A stretch of DNA of 64,000 bases from Bradyrhizobium sp. JYMT SZCCT0180 (GTDB lineage: Bacteria > Pseudomonadota > Alphaproteobacteria > Rhizobiales > Xanthobacteraceae). The notes beneath the pieces are model-generated. The model was given only the letters and a program-made list of their open reading frames with translations. It was not told the origin of the DNA and did no database searches. The DNA lies in the NCBI RefSeq assembly GCF_018130165.1, contig NZ_JAFCLZ010000001.1, positions 1-64,000 on the forward strand, read 5' to 3'. Below are positions 38,302-47,716 of the stretch, piece by piece (position 1 is the stretch's first letter; the number at the start of each line of letters is the position of its first letter). Made by a program: the position numbers and the translations under genes.

Positions 38302-38342
38302 GTTCGGACGGCGGATTACGCTGTCGCTAATCCGCCCGACGC
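38302..38342. repeat. GGCGGATTACGC-type repeat, partial copy 2
   Basis: GTTCGGACGGCGGATTACGC then TGTCGCTAATCCGCCCGAC matches the right half of the element at 39732-39815. It flanks the right side of the accessory patch. Confidence 0.75.
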
Positions 38343-38430
38343 GCTGAATATCAGCAGATACTTGCCGCTGCCGTCAGGAGAAGCTGGTGGCTGACGCTCA
38401 GGCATACAGCTGCAGGAACTTGCCAGATTG

Positions 38431-39708
38431 ATGCGAGCCGTCACAGCAGCTACTCTTGTTTGCCATGGTAACCCCCGAGCCAACGCCACAGCGATCGGAT
38501 GCAAAAGCTTGACAAGCGAGCGTCGGGTCCTGCTTTGGATGTGCCTTCTCGTTGGTGTGAACCAGCTTGGCTTCGGCGCGATGGTGCCGTCACTGCCGCT
38601 GTATGCGAACTCATTCGGTGTCTCGGCTTCAGCCATCGGCATTGCCGTCGCCGTCTATGGTCTCGCGCGGTTTTTGGCGGTGTTGCCGGGAGGACAATTT
38701 GCTGACCGCTGGGGCCGACGGCCCGTGCTCGCCATCGGCGGCATCATTTCGGCGGTCGGAAGCTTCTGGTGCGCCGGCGCGCATAGTTTCGTCGAATTCA
38801 ACCTGGCGCGAATTGTTGCAGGTGCCGGTGCGGGCATCATTCTGACGGTTGGCCAGATCGTCCTCGCCGACATTAGTTCGCCCGACCGGCGCGGGCGAAA
38901 CATCGCGACGTATCAGGCTGCGTTTCTCTTTGGTTTCGGCATCGGCCCTTTCCCCGGTGGATTGCTCGCTGGCGCCTACGGCCTGGCCGCGCCATTTTGG
39001 ATGACGGGCGTGGCGAGTGTTCTGACGACGGCGATTGCGTGGTTTCTGGTCAGCGAGACCCGATCCACCAGAACGAGCGCGACAGCCTCCGGCAAGGCAG
39101 CTGAGATCCCCTTCGTCCGGCAGATGCTGCGGCTGTTGTCTCATCGGGGCTTTCTGCTGGTCAGCCTGATTTCGCTGATGAACGCGGTCGTTCGCACGGG
39201 CGGGTTGTTTGCACTGATCCCGCTGCTTGCGACAGCCACGCTGGGCCTTTCGGTCGCCGAGATCGGCTTCGCGATGATGGTGTCCGGCGTATGCGGCTTT
39301 GCCGCCGCCTATCCAGCCGGCGCGCTCGCCGACCTCGTCGGCCGCAAGGCGGTCATTGTCCCGTCAACCGTGCTGACGGGGTTGTCGATGGTGCTGTTCT
39401 GCTATGCGCCTTCGTACGCGTGGTTTATCGCCGCTTCCGTCGTCTGGAGTGTTTCAACCTCCATCAGCAGTTCCGCGCCGGCAGCCTACGCCGCCGATTC
39501 AGCGCCAGCCGGAATGAACGCTTCGGCAATGAGCGCCTATCGGATGACGGCGGACGCGGGCTATGTTCTCGGGCCGCCGGGGTTAGGCCTGCTCGCCGAC
39601 CTCACCAGTCCGGCCGTTGCCATTATCTCGGCATCAGTCGTTCTCGTCATCATCGGGGCCATGTTTGCAGTCACGCCGACGGAGAAGCGGAGTCTGGAGC
39701 AGAGCTAG
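38431..39708 (+). CDS. MFS transporter
   Basis: This 425-residue integral membrane protein has about twelve hydrophobic segments. The loop 2-3 motif LPGGQFADRWGRRPVLAIGG is the major facilitator motif A, and a second weaker copy lies mid-protein (AGALADLVGRKAVIV). Its order resembles drug/H+ antiporters of the DHA1 type. The substrate cannot be predicted. The ATG at 38431 follows a TTG and has AGGA 13 bases upstream. No regulator is adjacent. Confidence 0.88.
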   Translation: MRAVTAATLVCHGNPRANATAIGCKSLTSERRVLLWMCLLVGVNQLGFGAMVPSLPLYANSFGVSASAIGIAVAVYGLARFLAVLPGGQFADRWGRRPVLAIGGIISAVGSFWCAGAHSFVEFNLARIVAGAGAGIILTVGQIVLADISSPDRRGRNIATYQAAFLFGFGIGPFPGGLLAGAYGLAAPFWMTGVASVLTTAIAWFLVSETRSTRTSATASGKAAEIPFVRQMLRLLSHRGFLLVSLISLMNAVVRTGGLFALIPLLATATLGLSVAEIGFAMMVSGVCGFAAAYPAGALADLVGRKAVIVPSTVLTGLSMVLFCYAPSYAWFIAASVVWSVSTSISSSAPAAYAADSAPAGMNASAMSAYRMTADAGYVLGPPGLGLLADLTSPAVAIISASVVLVIIGAMFAVTPTEKRSLEQS

Positions 39709-39731
39709 GTTGAGGGGGTGAACGAAGGGCC

Positions 39732-39815
39732 GTAGGGCGGATTGAGCCGAAGGCGTAATCCGCCGTTTTGTCTTCGGTTCGGATGGCGGATTACGCTATC
39801 GCTAATCCGCCCTAC
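39732..39815. repeat. GTAGGGCGGATT-type palindromic repeat, full copy
   Basis: It starts GTAGGGCGGATT and ends AATCCGCCCTAC, with the internal arms GGCGTAATCCGCC and GGCGGATTACGC. It lies between the MFS gene and the TctC gene, both rightward. Diverged copies are at 36655-36740 and 38302-38342. Confidence 0.85.
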
Positions 39816-39861
39816 CCGCGTGAAAATCGCCTATAAGAGCGAGCCATTGGGAGGCATGACA

Positions 39862-40842
39862 ATGATCTCACGGCGTTTGTTCATCGCCACCGCAGCCGCC
39901 CTCACCGGCGCCCGCTCGACATGGGCGCAGTCGACCTATCCCGATCACACCATGCGCATTCTCGTCGGCTATCCGGCCGGCGGCGGCGTCGATCTTGTGG
40001 CGCGGCTCGTGGTCGATCCGATGCGGGAGGTGTTGGGGCAGCCCGCGATCGTCGAGAACCGCGCTGGCGCGGCCGCGATGATCGCGGCCCAGGCGGTCGC
40101 CAAGGCGGGCAATGACGGCCACACGCTGCTGATGGCGGCTTCGGGCGAGATCGCGGTCAACAAACATCTCTACAAGGAAAAGATGACCTATCAGCCCGAG
40201 ACCGAGCTGGTGCCGATCGCGCTCGCCGGGATAGTGCCCTGTGTGGTCGTCGTGGCCGACGCCTCGCCGGTGCGGACGCCGGCAGACCTGATCGCCTACG
40301 CCAAGGCCAACAAGGGCAAGCTGAGCTATTCGTCCTCGGGCGTCGGAAATCCCCAGCATCTCGCCGGTGAATTGATGAACAAGATGGCCGGCACCGATGT
40401 CCAGCACATCCCCTATCGCGGCTCGGCGCCGGCGGTGACCGACGTCGCGGTCGGCGCCGTCACCATGAGCTTCTCCAGTCTCGCCGCCGCGCTGCCGCTG
40501 ATCCAGGCCGGCAAGATCCGCGCGGTCGCCGTCACCTCGCGCGAGCGCATGCCGCAACTGCCCGATGTCGCGCCGCTCAGCGACGCGCCGGGACTGGCCG
40601 GCTACGAGCTCCTCAACTGGTTTGCGATGTTCGCGCCCGCCAGTTCGTCGCCGCCGATCCTCGCCCGTCTCGCCGAGGTGATGCCGCAGATCATGCAACG
40701 GGCCGACATCAAGGAGAAACTGGCGATCCAGGGCATCGTGTCCCGCAGCATGACTGATGCCGAGCTGCGCGCCTTCGTCGCTTCCGAATCGGACAAATTC
40801 GCAGGGATCATTCGGGAAGCCAACATCACGCTCGGCAATTGA
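39862..40842 (+). CDS. TctC-type periplasmic binding protein
   Basis: This 326-residue protein is a Bug/TctC-family solute-binding protein. It has an RR-containing signal peptide (ISRRLFIATAAALTGARSTWA), then YPDHTMRILVGYPAGGGVDLVARLV, VENRAGAAAMIAAQAVAKA, YSSSGVGNPQHLAGEL and VQHIPYRGSAPAVTDV. These motifs bind carboxylated ligands. The membrane partners TctA and TctB are absent, so it is one of three orphan copies here. The ATG at 39862 has GGAGG seven bases upstream; an ATG at 39856 is too close to that site. Confidence 0.9.
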   Translation: MISRRLFIATAAALTGARSTWAQSTYPDHTMRILVGYPAGGGVDLVARLVVDPMREVLGQPAIVENRAGAAAMIAAQAVAKAGNDGHTLLMAASGEIAVNKHLYKEKMTYQPETELVPIALAGIVPCVVVVADASPVRTPADLIAYAKANKGKLSYSSSGVGNPQHLAGELMNKMAGTDVQHIPYRGSAPAVTDVAVGAVTMSFSSLAAALPLIQAGKIRAVAVTSRERMPQLPDVAPLSDAPGLAGYELLNWFAMFAPASSSPPILARLAEVMPQIMQRADIKEKLAIQGIVSRSMTDAELRAFVASESDKFAGIIREANITLGN

Positions 40843-41130
40843 GGCGGCGTCGCACTTCGGCCTACCGATATCCTGATCGGAAAGCACGGCCGGAAAGAAT
40901 TGCAAAGGGGTCTAGACCACCCCAACTACATTGAAATGCCTTCAAAAATCAAAGGTTATGCGCAACTGATTTTTCCACTCCTGGCCCTCCCGAGAGCGAC
41001 CCGGATGCACGCTGATCTACCTCTCTCGGGCAAGTCCACCAGCCCGATTTCGCATGGACAGCCGGCTAACTCCCGTAGAAGTTAAGCCAGGCTTGCGAGC
41101 GTAACGCCTCGAAAGCATGGAGGGGACGCC

Positions 41131-42348
41131 ATGAATCCCTTGCTCAAGGAGATCCGCCACAATCCCCTGCTCTGGTTGCTGGCCTTTGTGCCCGTGTTGT
41201 TCGCCGCCCAGAAGCTGAAGCCGGAAGCTCACACGCTGCTGTTTGTGCTCTCCGTCATGGCGGTCGTGCCGTTGGCAGCGCTGCTCAGCCACGCCACCGA
41301 ATCCGTGGCGGCCAAGACCGGCGATACCGTCGGCGGCCTGCTCAACGCCACGCTCGGAAACCTGACCGAGCTTGTCATCGCGCTGACCGCGTTGCATGCG
41401 GGGCAGTATATGCTGGTGAAGGCATCCATCGCCGGGGCGATCGTCACCAACACGCTGTTCATGCTGGGCGCGTCGTTTCTGCTCGGCGGGCTCAAGCACC
41501 GCGTGCAGGAATACAACAGGGCCAGCGCCCGGCTGCAAGCGGGCCTGCTGTTTTTGGCCACGGTCGCGATCCTGATTCCGTCGGCAGTCACGGAAGCCGA
41601 TTCCGTGGCGGGCTCGGCGTACACCGCGACGCTGAGCGTCGGCCTGTCAGTGCTGCTCATTGCCGCCTACGGATTGGGCCTGTTGTTCTCACTCAAGACC
41701 CATCGCGAATTTTTTGCCGGCGCGGAACATGCGGAGGCGGGCGAGGCGCCATGGCCGTTGGGCCTGGCGCTGGCCACACTGGCAGGCGTCACGGTGCTGG
41801 TCGCACTGGTCAGCGAAGTGTTCGTCGAGTCGGTGCAACACGCCGCGGTCGCCTTCGGGATGACCCCCGCATTCGTGGGTTTTATCGTCGTGGCGCTGGT
41901 GGGTGGTGCGGCGGAAATGGCTTCGGCGTTTTCCGCCGCCCGCAAGAACCGGCTGGACCTGAGCGTGGGCATCGCGCTGGGAAGCGCATCCCAGATCGCG
42001 CTGTTCGTCGCCCCGGTGCTGGTCCTGCTCAGTTATGTCATAGGCCCGGCGCCGATGACCCTTCAGTTCTGGCCGGGCGCCGTCGTCATGATGCTGATCG
42101 CCGCCATGACCGCTTCGCTGGTGACCAACAGCGGGCGCTCGGCATGGTTCATCGGCGTGCTGGTATTGATGGTGTACCTGATTTTCGCCATGACGCTTTA
42201 CCTGTTGCCGCCCAAATCAGCCAGCGAAGGCGCAACACCGCACAAGACAACTGAACGGGCAATTCAGCGCGCGCATGATGAGGGCAAGTTCACGTCACTT
42301 GACGCCACCGCGCCGGAGCGATCCTTATGCTGCGCCAATTTCTCGTAA
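41131..42348 (+). CDS. Ca2+/H+ antiporter, CAX family
   Basis: This 405-residue protein has about eleven hydrophobic segments and two CAX inverted repeats. The c-1 repeat is LGNLTELVIALTALHAGQ and the c-2 repeat is VALVGGAAEMASAFSAARKN, in which the usual GNAAEH core is altered to GGAAEM. ALGSASQIALFVAPVLVLLS follows. It exchanges Ca2+ or a similar cation for protons. The start is well defined by GGAGGGGACGCC. Its end overlaps the small ion-channel gene by 22 bases, so the two are probably co-expressed. Confidence 0.9.
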   Translation: MNPLLKEIRHNPLLWLLAFVPVLFAAQKLKPEAHTLLFVLSVMAVVPLAALLSHATESVAAKTGDTVGGLLNATLGNLTELVIALTALHAGQYMLVKASIAGAIVTNTLFMLGASFLLGGLKHRVQEYNRASARLQAGLLFLATVAILIPSAVTEADSVAGSAYTATLSVGLSVLLIAAYGLGLLFSLKTHREFFAGAEHAEAGEAPWPLGLALATLAGVTVLVALVSEVFVESVQHAAVAFGMTPAFVGFIVVALVGGAAEMASAFSAARKNRLDLSVGIALGSASQIALFVAPVLVLLSYVIGPAPMTLQFWPGAVVMMLIAAMTASLVTNSGRSAWFIGVLVLMVYLIFAMTLYLLPPKSASEGATPHKTTERAIQRAHDEGKFTSLDATAPERSLCCANFS

Positions 42349-42782
42349 GCATAGCGGTCAGCGCGGGCAACATCGCGATCCACGCAATTGTGATGGCCGT
42401 CGTCCTGTGGGTGGCGCGCATCGCGGAAGAGCGCGCCACGTCGCACCAATCACTTCGACTGGTCGGCGTCATGATTGCGACCGTATCGGTCTTGATGGTC
42501 GCGCATATCGCTGAAGTAGCCGTTTGGGCATTGGCCTACAGGATCGTTGGGGCGGCACCGCCTGGCGCTGATCTCATCTATTTTGCCTTCGTAAATTATA
42601 CCACGCTCGGTTACGGCGACGTGACGCCGGTTGAACGCTGGCAGTTACTCGGGCCAATGACGGCTATGAACGGCGTGCTGCTGTTCGGCTGGTCGACCGC
42701 CGTGATTTTTGCGGTGCTCCGGGTTGCAATGACGAGCCAAGCCGAAAACGGCATGCGCAAGAAAGGTGCGCCTCCGGAGTAA
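42327..42782 (+). CDS. Two-transmembrane potassium-channel-like protein
   Basis: This 151-residue protein has four or so hydrophobic stretches in total. The pore region is FAFVNYTTLGYGDVTPVERW, whose TLGYGD fits a K+ selectivity filter. Two flanking helices match the Ion_trans_2 pattern, and the N-terminal part adds one or two more. The start lies inside the last codons of the antiporter gene, with GGAGCG nine bases upstream. No ligand-binding domain is attached. Coupled expression with a Ca2+/H+ antiporter suggests a charge-balancing role, which is inference. Confidence 0.82.
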   Translation: MLRQFLVSIAVSAGNIAIHAIVMAVVLWVARIAEERATSHQSLRLVGVMIATVSVLMVAHIAEVAVWALAYRIVGAAPPGADLIYFAFVNYTTLGYGDVTPVERWQLLGPMTAMNGVLLFGWSTAVIFAVLRVAMTSQAENGMRKKGAPPE

Positions 42783-43043
42783 TTGGTTTTGCGGCAATAC
42801 ACCTCCGGGGAATGACGCGGCGGCATTTCTCGCGGCGATCTGGCACCCAATGCGGCCTTTCCGGTGATTTGAAGCTTACAGCCCCTAGCTGCGGCCCGAG
42901 CGGCATGCTTTGGTCTCCCGGGGACTAAATCGCCGGGTTGAGGGCTTCTTGACCGGCGAGCGCGTAAGGCGCGGCGGGAGCCGGGCTGTGGCGGCCCACA
43001 TTTCTTTTGTTTTGGGTCGCGCGGCTGAAGTATCGTCCGGGGC

Positions 43044-44237
43044 ATGTCAATTACGGCGAAAACGCATTTTTCCTGGCTGATTGCCCTGTTCGGCGTGTCG
43101 TTGATGACATCGTCCGCCGTGACATCGTCGGCCGTGGCCGAAGGCACCATGAAGGGGGCGGACTTTGTCCGGGTCGTCCCTGATCAAATGCATCAGCTGG
43201 AGGTCGCGAAGGTTGAGACGTTTGCGTTTCGCCCGCAAAGATCAGCGATCGGCCAGATCGGGTACAATGAAGATGCCTCCACGATCGTCCTGACGCCGTT
43301 CTCCGGCCGGGTGACCCGTCTGGTTGCCAAGCTCGGCGATCGGGTCAAGAAGGGCGATCCGCTGCTGGAAATCGACAGCCCCGAGCAACTGGTCCCGCAG
43401 AACGACTTCATCGCCGCCCAGGCCGCAAGACGCAAGGCAGGCTCCCAGCACAATCTGGCTGTTATCGCCGAGAAGCGCGTTCGCGACCTCCATGAAGGCA
43501 AGGCTGCGCCGTCCAAGGACCTGCAGCAGGCCGAAGCGCAGCTTGCCGCCGCCGAACATGACCTGCGGTCGGCGGAGACGGCGTTCGAGGCCGCCCGCGT
43601 CCGCCTGCGGATTTTGGGCCGGACCGATGCGGAAATTTCCAAACTCGAGCAGGACAGCATGCTGAGCCGCGTGACCACGATCACCGCGCCGATCGATGGC
43701 ACCGTCGTCGCGCGCAAGGTCGGACCGGGGCAATATGTCAAAGCCGATTCCGGCGAGGCGCTGTACACGATCGCCGACCTTTCGACGGTGTGGCTGAAGG
43801 CGCAGATCTTCGAGCAGGATATCGCGCAGGTGCGGATCGGCCAGGAGATCGAGGCCAGGGTTTCCGCCGTGCCGAACCGGGTCTTCAAGGCCCGCATCAA
43901 CGCCATCAACGCGACGTCGGACCTGACGACGCGCCGTGTCGTGGTCCGGTCCGAGATCGAGAATGCGGATCATGCGCTCAAATCCGAGATGTTCGCGATG
44001 TTCAAGATCAGCATCGGCGAAACATCGCGGAATCCCGCGGTGCCGACCGACGCTGTGATCCGAGAGGGCGATACGGCCACCGTCTGGGTCGAGACCGAAC
44101 CGCTGCTCTTCAAGCGCCGTCCGGTCGAGATCGGAATCCAGCAGGACGGCTTGACGCAAATTCGCAGCGGCCTCGAGGCCGGCGAAAAAGTGCTCGCGCG
44201 CGGCGCGATCTTCGTCGACAACGAGTGGCGTCAATGA
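43044..44237 (+). CDS. RND efflux periplasmic adaptor subunit
   Basis: This 397-residue protein is a membrane-fusion protein of the CusB/CzcB group. It starts with a signal peptide (WLIALFGVSLMTSSAV region). The lipoyl half-motifs are VTRLVAKLGDRVKKGDPLLEIDSPE and ITAPIDGTVVARKVGPGQYVKADSGEALYTIADLS. A coiled-coil hairpin lies between them and a beta-barrel domain follows. It precedes the RND pump gene by 78 bp. No outer-membrane channel gene is in the window. Confidence 0.9.
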   Translation: MSITAKTHFSWLIALFGVSLMTSSAVTSSAVAEGTMKGADFVRVVPDQMHQLEVAKVETFAFRPQRSAIGQIGYNEDASTIVLTPFSGRVTRLVAKLGDRVKKGDPLLEIDSPEQLVPQNDFIAAQAARRKAGSQHNLAVIAEKRVRDLHEGKAAPSKDLQQAEAQLAAAEHDLRSAETAFEAARVRLRILGRTDAEISKLEQDSMLSRVTTITAPIDGTVVARKVGPGQYVKADSGEALYTIADLSTVWLKAQIFEQDIAQVRIGQEIEARVSAVPNRVFKARINAINATSDLTTRRVVVRSEIENADHALKSEMFAMFKISIGETSRNPAVPTDAVIREGDTATVWVETEPLLFKRRPVEIGIQQDGLTQIRSGLEAGEKVLARGAIFVDNEWRQ

Positions 44238-44244
44238 TTCTGAT

Positions 44245-44296
44245 AGCGTTTTCAAGCGAAGTGGATACCGGTTCGCGTCAAGAAAACGCGTCAAAT
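44245..44296 (+). repeat. Dispersed intergenic repeat, family D copy 2
   Basis: AGCGTTTTCAAGCGAAGTGG, ATACCGGTTCGCGTCAAGAAA and ACGCGTCAAA form the reverse complement of the element at 32672-32725 with few mismatches. It sits in the gap between the RND adaptor and pump genes. Confidence 0.87.
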
Positions 44297-44315
44297 AAAG
44301 AGTCCGGGGCCACGG

Positions 44316-47300
44316 ATGCTGCGTAGTCTGATTGCGTTTTGCCTGTCGCGGCGGCTCTTGGTGATGGTCGCGTTCGCGGCCTTTCTCGGTCTCGGCTACG
44401 TCACCTTCCTGATGCTGAACATCGAGGCCTATCCCGACCCGGCGCCGCCGATCGTCGAGATCATCGCCCAGCAGGCGGGCCAGTCGCCGGAGGAAGTCGA
44501 GCGCTACATCACGATCCCGATCGAGATCGCGGTCGCCTCGACGCCGGGGTTAAAGTTCATCCGCTCCAACACCGTCTACGGGCTCGGTTTCGTCCGCCTG
44601 CAGTTCGAATACGGCCGCGACTATCATTTCGTGCGCCAGCAGACCCTCAACCGGCTGAAGGATGCGGTGCTGCCGGCCGGCGTGCTGCCGGTGATCTCGC
44701 CCGCCGGCGGCATCAGCGAGATCTTCCGCTACGAGCTGGTCGGTCCGCCCGGCATGGACGTGATGAAGCTCAAGGCGCTGCAGGACTGGGTGGTCGAGCG
44801 CAAGCTGCGCATCGTGCCCGGCGTTGCCGACGTCGCGGTGCTCGGCGGAAAGACCAAGGAATTCCAGGCCGAGATCAACCTCGACCGCATGATGGCCTAT
44901 GGGCTGACGCTGCCGCAGATCATGACGGCGATCTCGGGCAGCAATTCCAATGTCGGCGGCCGCACCATCTCGATCGGCGAACAGTCGGTCAATGTCCGCA
45001 GCATCGGCGTCATCAGTTCGATGGACGATATCGGCAACATCGTGCTGACCCAGCAGGGCGGCGTCCCGGTGCTGGTATCCGACGTCGCCAAGGTCCAGAT
45101 CGGTTTCGCGCCCCGGCTCGGCCTCGCCGGCCGCGACGACAAGACCGACGTCGTGACCGGCATCGTGCTGATGCAGAAGCTCGAACGCACCATGGACGTG
45201 GTCAAGCGCGTGCGCGCGGCGGTGGAGAAGATCAACACCGACGGATCGCTGCCGTCGGGCGTCAAGATCGTGCCGTTCTATGATCGCGGCGATCTCGTTG
45301 CGATCACGGTGCAGACCGTGCTGCATAACCTGTTGTTCGGGATCGCGCTGATCTTTCTGATCCAGTGGGTGTTTCTCGGCGACCTGCGCTGCGCGGTCAT
45401 CGTCGCGGCGAACATTCCGGTGGCGCTGTTCCTGGCCGTCATGATCACGGTGATGCGCGGCGAGTCCGCCAATTTGTTGTCGGTCGGCGCCATCGACCTC
45501 GGCATTATCGTCGACGGCACCGTGATCATGGTGGAGAACATCTTCCGCCATATCGCCCACCACACGCCGGGGGTGGCCCCGGACAAGCGGGCGCGGCTCA
45601 GCGACAAGCTGCACCGGATCCTGACCGGCGCCATCGAGGTCGACAAGGCGATCTTCTTCTCGGTGATCATCACGATCGCGGCCTTCCTGCCGTTGTTCAC
45701 GATGCAGGGCGTCGAAGGCCAGATCTTCGGGCCGATGGCGCGCACCTATGCGTATGCGCTGCTCGGCGCGGTCATCGCCACCTTCACCGTGACGCCGGTG
45801 CTGGCCTCGATCCTGCTGCCGTCCCATGTCCGGGAAGTCGAGACCTTCGTGGTCCGTCACATCCGCCGCGTCTACCAGGCCATTCTGGTGCCCGCGGTCC
45901 GCAACTATCGAAGGTCCGCTGTGATCGCCGCGGTGTTTCTCGCGCTGTGCCTCAGTTTGAGCTTCCGGCTCGGCACCGAATTCCTGCCCAAGCTGGAGGA
46001 AGGCAATCTCTGGATCCGCGCCGTGATGCCGCCGACCATCACGCTCGAAGCGGGCATGGAAACGGTGACCAAGATCCGCGCCATCATATCGAGCTATCCG
46101 CCGGTCCAGACCGTGTTTTCCGAACAGGGCCGCGGCGAGGAAGGCACCGATCCCGATGGATCGTTCCTCGCGGAGTTCTTTGTCCCGCTCAAGCCGGCCG
46201 ACACCTGGCCGGCGGGGCTGACCAAGGAGCAGATGGTCAAGCAGATGAGCGAGAAGCTCAACCGCGAATTCGTCGGCATCGATTTCAACTTCTCGCAATA
46301 CATCCAGGACAATATCGAGGAAGCCGTTTCCGGCGTGAAAGGCGAGAACTCGATCAAGATCTTCGGCAAGGATCTCAACGAGCTGGAGCGGCTGTCCAAA
46401 TCGGTGAAATCAGAACTCTCCGGCGTGCGCGGCGTCGCCGACCCCGCCAGTTTCAATCTGCTCGGACAACCCAACCTGGTCGTCCAGATCGATCGCGCCA
46501 AGGCCGCGCGCTACGGCTTCTCGATCAGCGACATCAATTCCGTGGTCCAGGCCGCGATCGGCGGCCAGGAAGTTTCCAAAGTCTATGAAGGCGAGATGAT
46601 CTTCGCGCTGACGGTGCGCCTGGCGCCCGAATTCCGCAGGGACGTCGATGCCATCCGCGCGATCCCGGTGGCGCTGCCGAACTCGGATCCGAAGACGCCG
46701 ACCGCCTATATCCGGTTAGGGGATCTCGGCGAGGTCAAGCTCGTCAGTGGCGCGGCCTATATCTACCGCGAGAACAGCCAGCGCTTCATCCCGCTGAAGT
46801 ACAGCGTTCGCGACCGCGATCTCGGCTCGACCGTGGTCGAGGCGCAGGACCGGGTCGGAAAGAAAGTCCCGCTTCCGCAGGGCTACTCGATGGAATGGTC
46901 CGGCGAATACGGCGCGCTGGTCGACGCCAAGAAGCGGCTCGCGCTGATCGTGCCGCTCAGCCTGCTGTTGATCCTGATGCTGCTGTACAGCCTGTTCAAT
47001 TCCATTCGCGACAGTCTGCTGGCCTTGTCGGGCATCCCCTTTGCGGTGGCCGGCGGCATTTTGGGACTTTACATTGGCGGCCTGAATTTCAGCGTCTCGG
47101 CCGCGGTCGGATTCATCTCGCTGTTCGGCGTCTCCGCCATGGATGGCATTCTCCTGATGTCCTATATCCGGCGCGAAATCGACGAAGGCATGGGAACCGA
47201 GGACGCGATCATCAGCGCGGCCGAAACAAGGATGCGGCAAATCTTCATGACCGGGTTGTCGGCCTCTATCGGCCTGGTTCCGGCAGCGATCTCGACCGGG

Positions 47301-47456
47301 ATCGGCTCGCAGGTTCAGCAGCCGCTGGCTTGCGTCATCGTCGGCGGAATGTTGTTGTCCCCGATCTGCAGCCTGCTGGTGATCCCGGTGCTGGCACGGC
47401 TGTGGATGCCGACGATACAGGAAACCGGATTGGCGCATGAATCGGCGCCCCACTGA
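44316..47456 (+). CDS. RND efflux pump, CusA/CzcA-like
   Basis: This 1046-residue inner-membrane pump has the usual RND layout of twelve membrane segments and two large periplasmic loops. The proton-relay helix reads GAIDLGIIVDGTVIMVENIF, with Asp, Asp and Glu at the positions typical of heavy-metal efflux (HME) pumps. Other family runs are QAGQSPEEVERYITIPIEIA near the start, EFLPKLEEGNLWIRAVMPP, and SAAVGFISLFGVSAMDGILL. HME membership suggests metal-cation export, but the metal is not readable. The third component (TolC-like) must be encoded elsewhere. Confidence 0.93.
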   Translation: MLRSLIAFCLSRRLLVMVAFAAFLGLGYVTFLMLNIEAYPDPAPPIVEIIAQQAGQSPEEVERYITIPIEIAVASTPGLKFIRSNTVYGLGFVRLQFEYGRDYHFVRQQTLNRLKDAVLPAGVLPVISPAGGISEIFRYELVGPPGMDVMKLKALQDWVVERKLRIVPGVADVAVLGGKTKEFQAEINLDRMMAYGLTLPQIMTAISGSNSNVGGRTISIGEQSVNVRSIGVISSMDDIGNIVLTQQGGVPVLVSDVAKVQIGFAPRLGLAGRDDKTDVVTGIVLMQKLERTMDVVKRVRAAVEKINTDGSLPSGVKIVPFYDRGDLVAITVQTVLHNLLFGIALIFLIQWVFLGDLRCAVIVAANIPVALFLAVMITVMRGESANLLSVGAIDLGIIVDGTVIMVENIFRHIAHHTPGVAPDKRARLSDKLHRILTGAIEVDKAIFFSVIITIAAFLPLFTMQGVEGQIFGPMARTYAYALLGAVIATFTVTPVLASILLPSHVREVETFVVRHIRRVYQAILVPAVRNYRRSAVIAAVFLALCLSLSFRLGTEFLPKLEEGNLWIRAVMPPTITLEAGMETVTKIRAIISSYPPVQTVFSEQGRGEEGTDPDGSFLAEFFVPLKPADTWPAGLTKEQMVKQMSEKLNREFVGIDFNFSQYIQDNIEEAVSGVKGENSIKIFGKDLNELERLSKSVKSELSGVRGVADPASFNLLGQPNLVVQIDRAKAARYGFSISDINSVVQAAIGGQEVSKVYEGEMIFALTVRLAPEFRRDVDAIRAIPVALPNSDPKTPTAYIRLGDLGEVKLVSGAAYIYRENSQRFIPLKYSVRDRDLGSTVVEAQDRVGKKVPLPQGYSMEWSGEYGALVDAKKRLALIVPLSLLLILMLLYSLFNSIRDSLLALSGIPFAVAGGILGLYIGGLNFSVSAAVGFISLFGVSAMDGILLMSYIRREIDEGMGTEDAIISAAETRMRQIFMTGLSASIGLVPAAISTGIGSQVQQPLACVIVGGMLLSPICSLLVIPVLARLWMPTIQETGLAHESAPH

Positions 47457-47528
47457 CAGGCGAACGCATCTCGTTGCAGAAATCTAAAGCAGGATGACTT
47501 TTGATTGAATCGGTCTGGCCGCGAACTC

Positions 47529-47660
47529 GCTGCACCTCTCCCGCTTGCGGGGGAGGTCGACGCGCGAAGCGCGGCGGGTGGGGGTCCATCCACTTGGGGA
47601 GCGCGTCGAGTGGATAGACCCCCACCCCAGCCCTCCCCCGCAAGCGGGAGAGGGAGCGCA
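47529..47660. repeat. Long palindromic repeat, CTCCCGCTTGCGGG family, copy 1
   Basis: It has outer arms CACCTCTCCCGCTTGCGGGG and CCCCGCAAGCGGGAGAGG, with inner GTGGGGGTCCATCCAC and matching CCCCCAC sequence. It lies between the RND pump and amidase genes. A copy in the opposite order is at 60169-60296. Confidence 0.85.
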
Positions 47661-47716
47661 GTCCCTTCGCCGCTACTACTCGACCTAATCTCGCCGCGCG
47701 TAAGGAAATAGACCGC

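Noticed and set aside
40843-41130. Searched for a small gene or regulatory RNA before the antiporter gene
   Set aside because: No frame with a ribosome-binding site and no convincing hairpin; only the antiporter ribosome-binding site GGAGGGG is clear.
44550-46298. 582-residue open frame on the - strand inside the RND pump gene
   Set aside because: Composition is His/Asp/Arg-rich and lacks any motif; the sense frame is a clear RND pump.
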